Shown here piece after piece: positions 1-6,019 of a stretch of DNA of 6,019 bases (position 1 is the stretch's first letter; each line of letters starts with the position of its first letter). The notes beneath the pieces are model-generated. The model saw only the letters and a program-made list of their open reading frames with translations. It made no database searches and was not told the origin of the DNA. The stretch is from Rhodocyclaceae bacterium (GTDB lineage Bacteria > Pseudomonadota > Gammaproteobacteria > Burkholderiales > Rhodocyclaceae), in contig DAIEEM010000234.1 in the NCBI GenBank assembly GCA_027325905.1, forward strand, positions 1-6,019. Direction: 5' to 3'. Made by a program: the position numbers and the translations under genes.

Positions 1-565
1 AAGTCGGGGATGCCGTAGCGCAGCAGGCCGCCGACGCGGTCGTTCTTCTCGAACACCGTGACGTCGTGCCCCACGCGCGCGAGTTGCTGCGCAGCGGCCA
101 GGCCGGCCGGGCCGGAGCCGACGACGGCCACCTTCTTGCCCGTCTTGGCGGCGGCCGGCTGCGGCTGCACCCAGCCGTTCTCGCCGGCCTTGTCGATGAT
201 GGCGCGCTCGATCGACTTGATGCCGACCGGGTCGGCATTGATGCCCAGCGTGCAGGCGGATTCGCACGGCGCCGGACAGATGCGGCTGGTGAACTCGGGG
301 AAATTGTTGGTCGAATGCAGCACCTCTATGGCTTCCGCCCACTTGCCCCTGTAGACGAGATCGTTCCAGTCCGGAATGATGTTGTTGACCGGGCAGCCGT
401 TGTTGCAGAACGGAATGCCGCAGTCCATGCAGCGCGCGCCCTGCGTCTTGGCCTGGGCGTCGGAGAGGTGCGCGACGAACTCGTGGTAGTGCTTGAGCCT
501 TTGTTCCTTCGGCTCGTAGCTTTCCGCCTGACGCTCGAATTCGAGGAATCCGGTGGGCTTGCCCA

Positions 566-566
<1 letters not shown>
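1..566 (-). CDS. gltD: Glutamate synthase (NADPH) small subunit, N-terminal part (3' end outside window)
   Basis: This is the beta subunit of GOGAT, a cytoplasmic flavoprotein that oxidises NADPH on FAD and passes electrons through iron-sulfur clusters to the FMN of GltB. Only the first 188 residues are in the window; the family is usually about 470-490 residues long, so this is a window-edge truncation and not a pseudogene. The protein begins [11 protein letters not shown] first cysteine group, C46-x2-C49-x4-C54-x3-C58, lies in [14 protein letters not shown], and a second, C97-x3-C101-x3-C105, lies in [10 protein letters not shown]. These are the ferredoxin-like 4Fe-4S binding regions of the family. 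The first FAD/NAD(P) dinucleotide-binding loop is VVGSGPAG, with the glycines at 150, 152 and 155, followed by the acidic strand end VFEKN and [11 protein letters not shown]. The ATG overlaps the gltB TAA by one base and has its own AAGGAAG site. Related beta-like subunits occur in other oxidoreductases, but adjacency to gltB makes GltD secure. Confidence 0.97.
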
Positions 567-5191
<4,625 letters not shown>

Positions 5192-5198
5192 CACTTCG

Positions 5199-5206
5199 TT
5201 CCTTCC
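5199..5206 (-). promoter_or_regulatory. Ribosome binding site deciding the gltB start
   Basis: GGAAGGAA reads on the minus strand and ends eight bases before the ATG at 5191. It favours the start [10 protein letters not shown] over an in-frame TTG at 5251 that lies inside the terminator T-tract. The chosen start leaves a 21-residue propeptide before the catalytic Cys, in keeping with the family. Confidence 0.8.
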
Positions 5207-5209
5207 AGT

Positions 5210-5221
5210 CGCGGCGCCGCG
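5210..5221. repeat. 12-bp perfect palindrome next to the gltB ribosome binding site
   Basis: CGCGGCGCCGCG is a perfect palindrome three bases upstream of the gltB GGAAGGAA site. In the leader RNA its first half, CGCGGC (5221-5216), can also pair with GCCGCG at 5245-5240, enclosing a small CCC/GGG hairpin. It may shape the region just 5' of the ribosome binding site; in DNA this rich in GC it could also be chance. Confidence 0.4.
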
Positions 5222-5249
5222 GTGGCCCCTGGCGGGACACGCGGCCGTC

Positions 5250-5284
5250 AAAAAAGCCGGGGTGTACGCTCCTCCCCCGGCCTT
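5250..5284 (-). terminator. Rho-independent terminator in the gltB leader
   Basis: On the minus strand GCCGGGG (5281-5275) and CCCCGGC (5262-5256) form a perfect seven-base-pair GC stem around a 12-nt loop. The T-tract CTTTTTT follows at once, with six T at 5255-5250. AAG just before the stem can pair with the first three T, one pair being G-U, and extend it to ten pairs. There is no T-tract on the other side, so it works only toward gltB. It lies about 130 bases after the dgt stop and about 60 bases before the gltB ATG, downstream of the predicted promoter. It may end dgt transcripts, attenuate gltB, or do both. Confidence 0.85.
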
Positions 5285-5310
5285 AGGTAAACCCTTTGGG
5301 CGAACTGATA

Positions 5311-5339
5311 AATATACCGAGATTCGACCTCGAACTCAA
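5311..5339 (-). promoter_or_regulatory. Sigma70-type promoter for the gltBD transcript
   Basis: The minus strand has TTGAGT (5339-5334, four of six matches to TTGACA including TTGA) and TATATT (5316-5311, five of six matches to TATAAT), separated by exactly 17 bases. Transcription would start near 5306-5304, giving a gltB leader of about 115 nt. It lies in the most AT-rich part of the intergenic region. No comparable -10 element is visible between the terminator and gltB, so this is the best candidate for driving gltBD. It has not been tested, and read-through from dgt remains possible. Confidence 0.7.
5323..5334. promoter_or_regulatory. Inverted repeat in the promoter spacer, possible operator
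   Basis: TTCGA-N2-TCGAA is a five-base-pair inverted repeat placed between the -35 and -10 hexamers, touching the last base of the -35. Its site is where a repressor would block RNA polymerase. The flanks (GAG on one side, TCTC on the other) continue the symmetry imperfectly. I do not recognise it as the site of a known regulator, and a short palindrome can occur by chance. Confidence 0.3.
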
Positions 5340-5370
5340 TACGTTGCGATGCAGCAGAGATCGGCCGAAA

Positions 5371-5382
5371 GCCATAAATGGC
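5371..5382. repeat. Short inverted repeat just after the dgt stop
   Basis: GCCAT-TT-ATGGC starts four bases after the dgt stop codon on the minus strand and is followed by TTTCGG. The stem is short and there is no proper T-tract, so as a terminator it would be weak. It marks the 3' end of dgt but I assign it no firm role. Confidence 0.25.
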
Positions 5383-5386
5383 GCGC

Positions 5387-6019
5387 TCAGCGCCGCCGCG
5401 GCGGGCAAAGGCGCCGATGTTCGCTGATCGCGTAGCGGTCGGTCATGCCGGCGATATGATCGGCGATGGCGCGCGCGCCGCGGTCCGCAGCCGCCTGGGA
5501 TGGCTGCGGCAACAGGCCGGGCTCGGCGCCGAAGGCGCGGAACAAATCCTCGATGATGCGCCGCCCCTGGTCGGTTTCGCGCAGCACCCGTTCGTGGCGG
5601 TAAAGAGCGTCGTGGAGGAAGCGCTTGAGCGCCCGGTTTTCTTCGTTCATCGGCGCGGTGAACGCGATCAGCGGCGGCGCGCGACGGACGTCGTCCAGCG
5701 TCGCCACTGCCGACGCCGCGATGCGCCGCGCCGACTCGGCCAGGAGGTCGGTCACCAACGCATCGATCATGCGCCGTACCGTTTCGTGGATCAGCCGCCG
5801 CCCGGCAATGACCGGGAATTCGGCGCGGGTTTCGGCGGCGTGCCGGGCGAACAGGCTGACTTCCTCAAGTTGCTCGAGCGCGATCAGGCCCGAGCGCAGG
5901 CCATCGTCCACATCGTGGTTGTTGTAGGCGATCTCGTCCGCAAGGTTCGCGAGCTGCGCCTCGAGTCCGGGTTGCTGGCGCGCAATGAACCGTTGCCCGA
6001 CATCGCCCAGTTTGCGCGC
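5387..6019 (-). CDS. dgt: Deoxyguanosinetriphosphate triphosphohydrolase-like protein, C-terminal part (5' end outside window)
   Basis: This is the C-terminal 210 residues of an HD-superfamily dNTP triphosphohydrolase, which cleaves dGTP (and in many relatives other dNTPs) to the deoxynucleoside and triphosphate, acting on nucleotide pools in the cytoplasm. The frame is open to the window edge at 6019. The fragment contains LEAQLANLADEIAYNNHDVDDGLRSG (written here in two parts: LEAQLANLADEIAY and NNHDVDDGLRSG), typical of the dGTPase-like family. The Asp in ADEIAY (fragment residue 28) matches the final metal ligand of the HD site; the earlier His and HD ligands are outside the window. The C-terminus MTDRYAISEHRRL (from fragment residue 192) is also family-typical. 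A GTG at 5911 could be mistaken for a start, but conserved sequence continues upstream of it. The exact substrate range cannot be read from this part. A 195-bp gap with its own promoter separates it from gltB. Confidence 0.93.
   Translation of the reverse strand, partial: ARKLGDVGQRFIARQQPGLEAQLANLADEIAYNNHDVDDGLRSGLIALEQLEEVSLFARHAAETRAEFPVIAGRRLIHETVRRMIDALVTDLLAESARRIAASAVATLDDVRRAPPLIAFTAPMNEENRALKRFLHDALYRHERVLRETDQGRRIIEDLFRAFGAEPGLLPQPSQAAADRGARAIADHIAGMTDRYAISEHRRLCPPRRR

Noticed and set aside
5192..5251. Upstream TTG start adding 20 residues to GltB
   Set aside because: The TTG lies in the terminator T-tract with no ribosome binding site, whereas the ATG at 5191 has a good one and gives a normal propeptide length before Cys22.
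5192..5386. Sigma54 (-24/-12) promoter or a glutamine riboswitch ahead of gltB
   Set aside because: No GG-N10-GC element of the proper form was found, and the leader does not resemble the glnA or downstream-peptide glutamine-binding RNA motifs as I know them.
5387..5911. GTG at 5911 as the start of a short 174-residue gene
   Set aside because: The conserved dGTPase sequence ADEIAYNNHD continues upstream in the same frame to the window edge, so this is an internal Val codon of dgt.

Overview
The window is GC-rich chromosomal DNA from what looks like a betaproteobacterium. The reasons are the high GC content, a bacterial NADPH-type glutamate synthase, and the order dgt-gltB-gltD, which I recall from Rhodocyclales-like and related betaproteobacteria. 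The placement is an inference from gene order and protein character, not a database result. All three genes lie on the minus strand, so transcription runs from high to low coordinates.

Layout in the direction of transcription: the 3' part of dgt (6019 to 5387, 5' end outside the window) encodes an HD-domain dNTP triphosphohydrolase. A 195-bp intergenic region (5386-5192) follows. It holds a good sigma70-type promoter (-35 at 5339-5334, -10 at 5316-5311, 17-bp spacer), then a strong Rho-independent terminator hairpin with a T-tract (5284-5250), then a GC-rich structured stretch and the gltB ribosome binding site. gltB (5191-566) is a complete 1541-residue large subunit of glutamate synthase. 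gltD (from 566, running off the window at 1) is the N-terminal 188 residues of the small subunit, and its start codon overlaps the gltB stop codon as TAATG.

GltB and GltD together form GOGAT. This enzyme takes the amide nitrogen of glutamine and, with 2-oxoglutarate and NADPH, makes two glutamates; with glutamine synthetase it forms the main ammonia assimilation route. Catalytic and cofactor motifs of GltB are all present: N-terminal Cys nucleophile, FMN site, 3Fe-4S cysteines and GXGXG domain. The visible part of GltD has its two cysteine clusters and the first dinucleotide-binding fold.

The coding content is ordinary housekeeping; I see no mobile element, CRISPR array, RNA gene or new protein system. 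The most interesting feature is regulatory: a terminator sits between the only convincing promoter and gltB, which suggests conditional termination in the leader, or a short leader RNA of about 55 nt.
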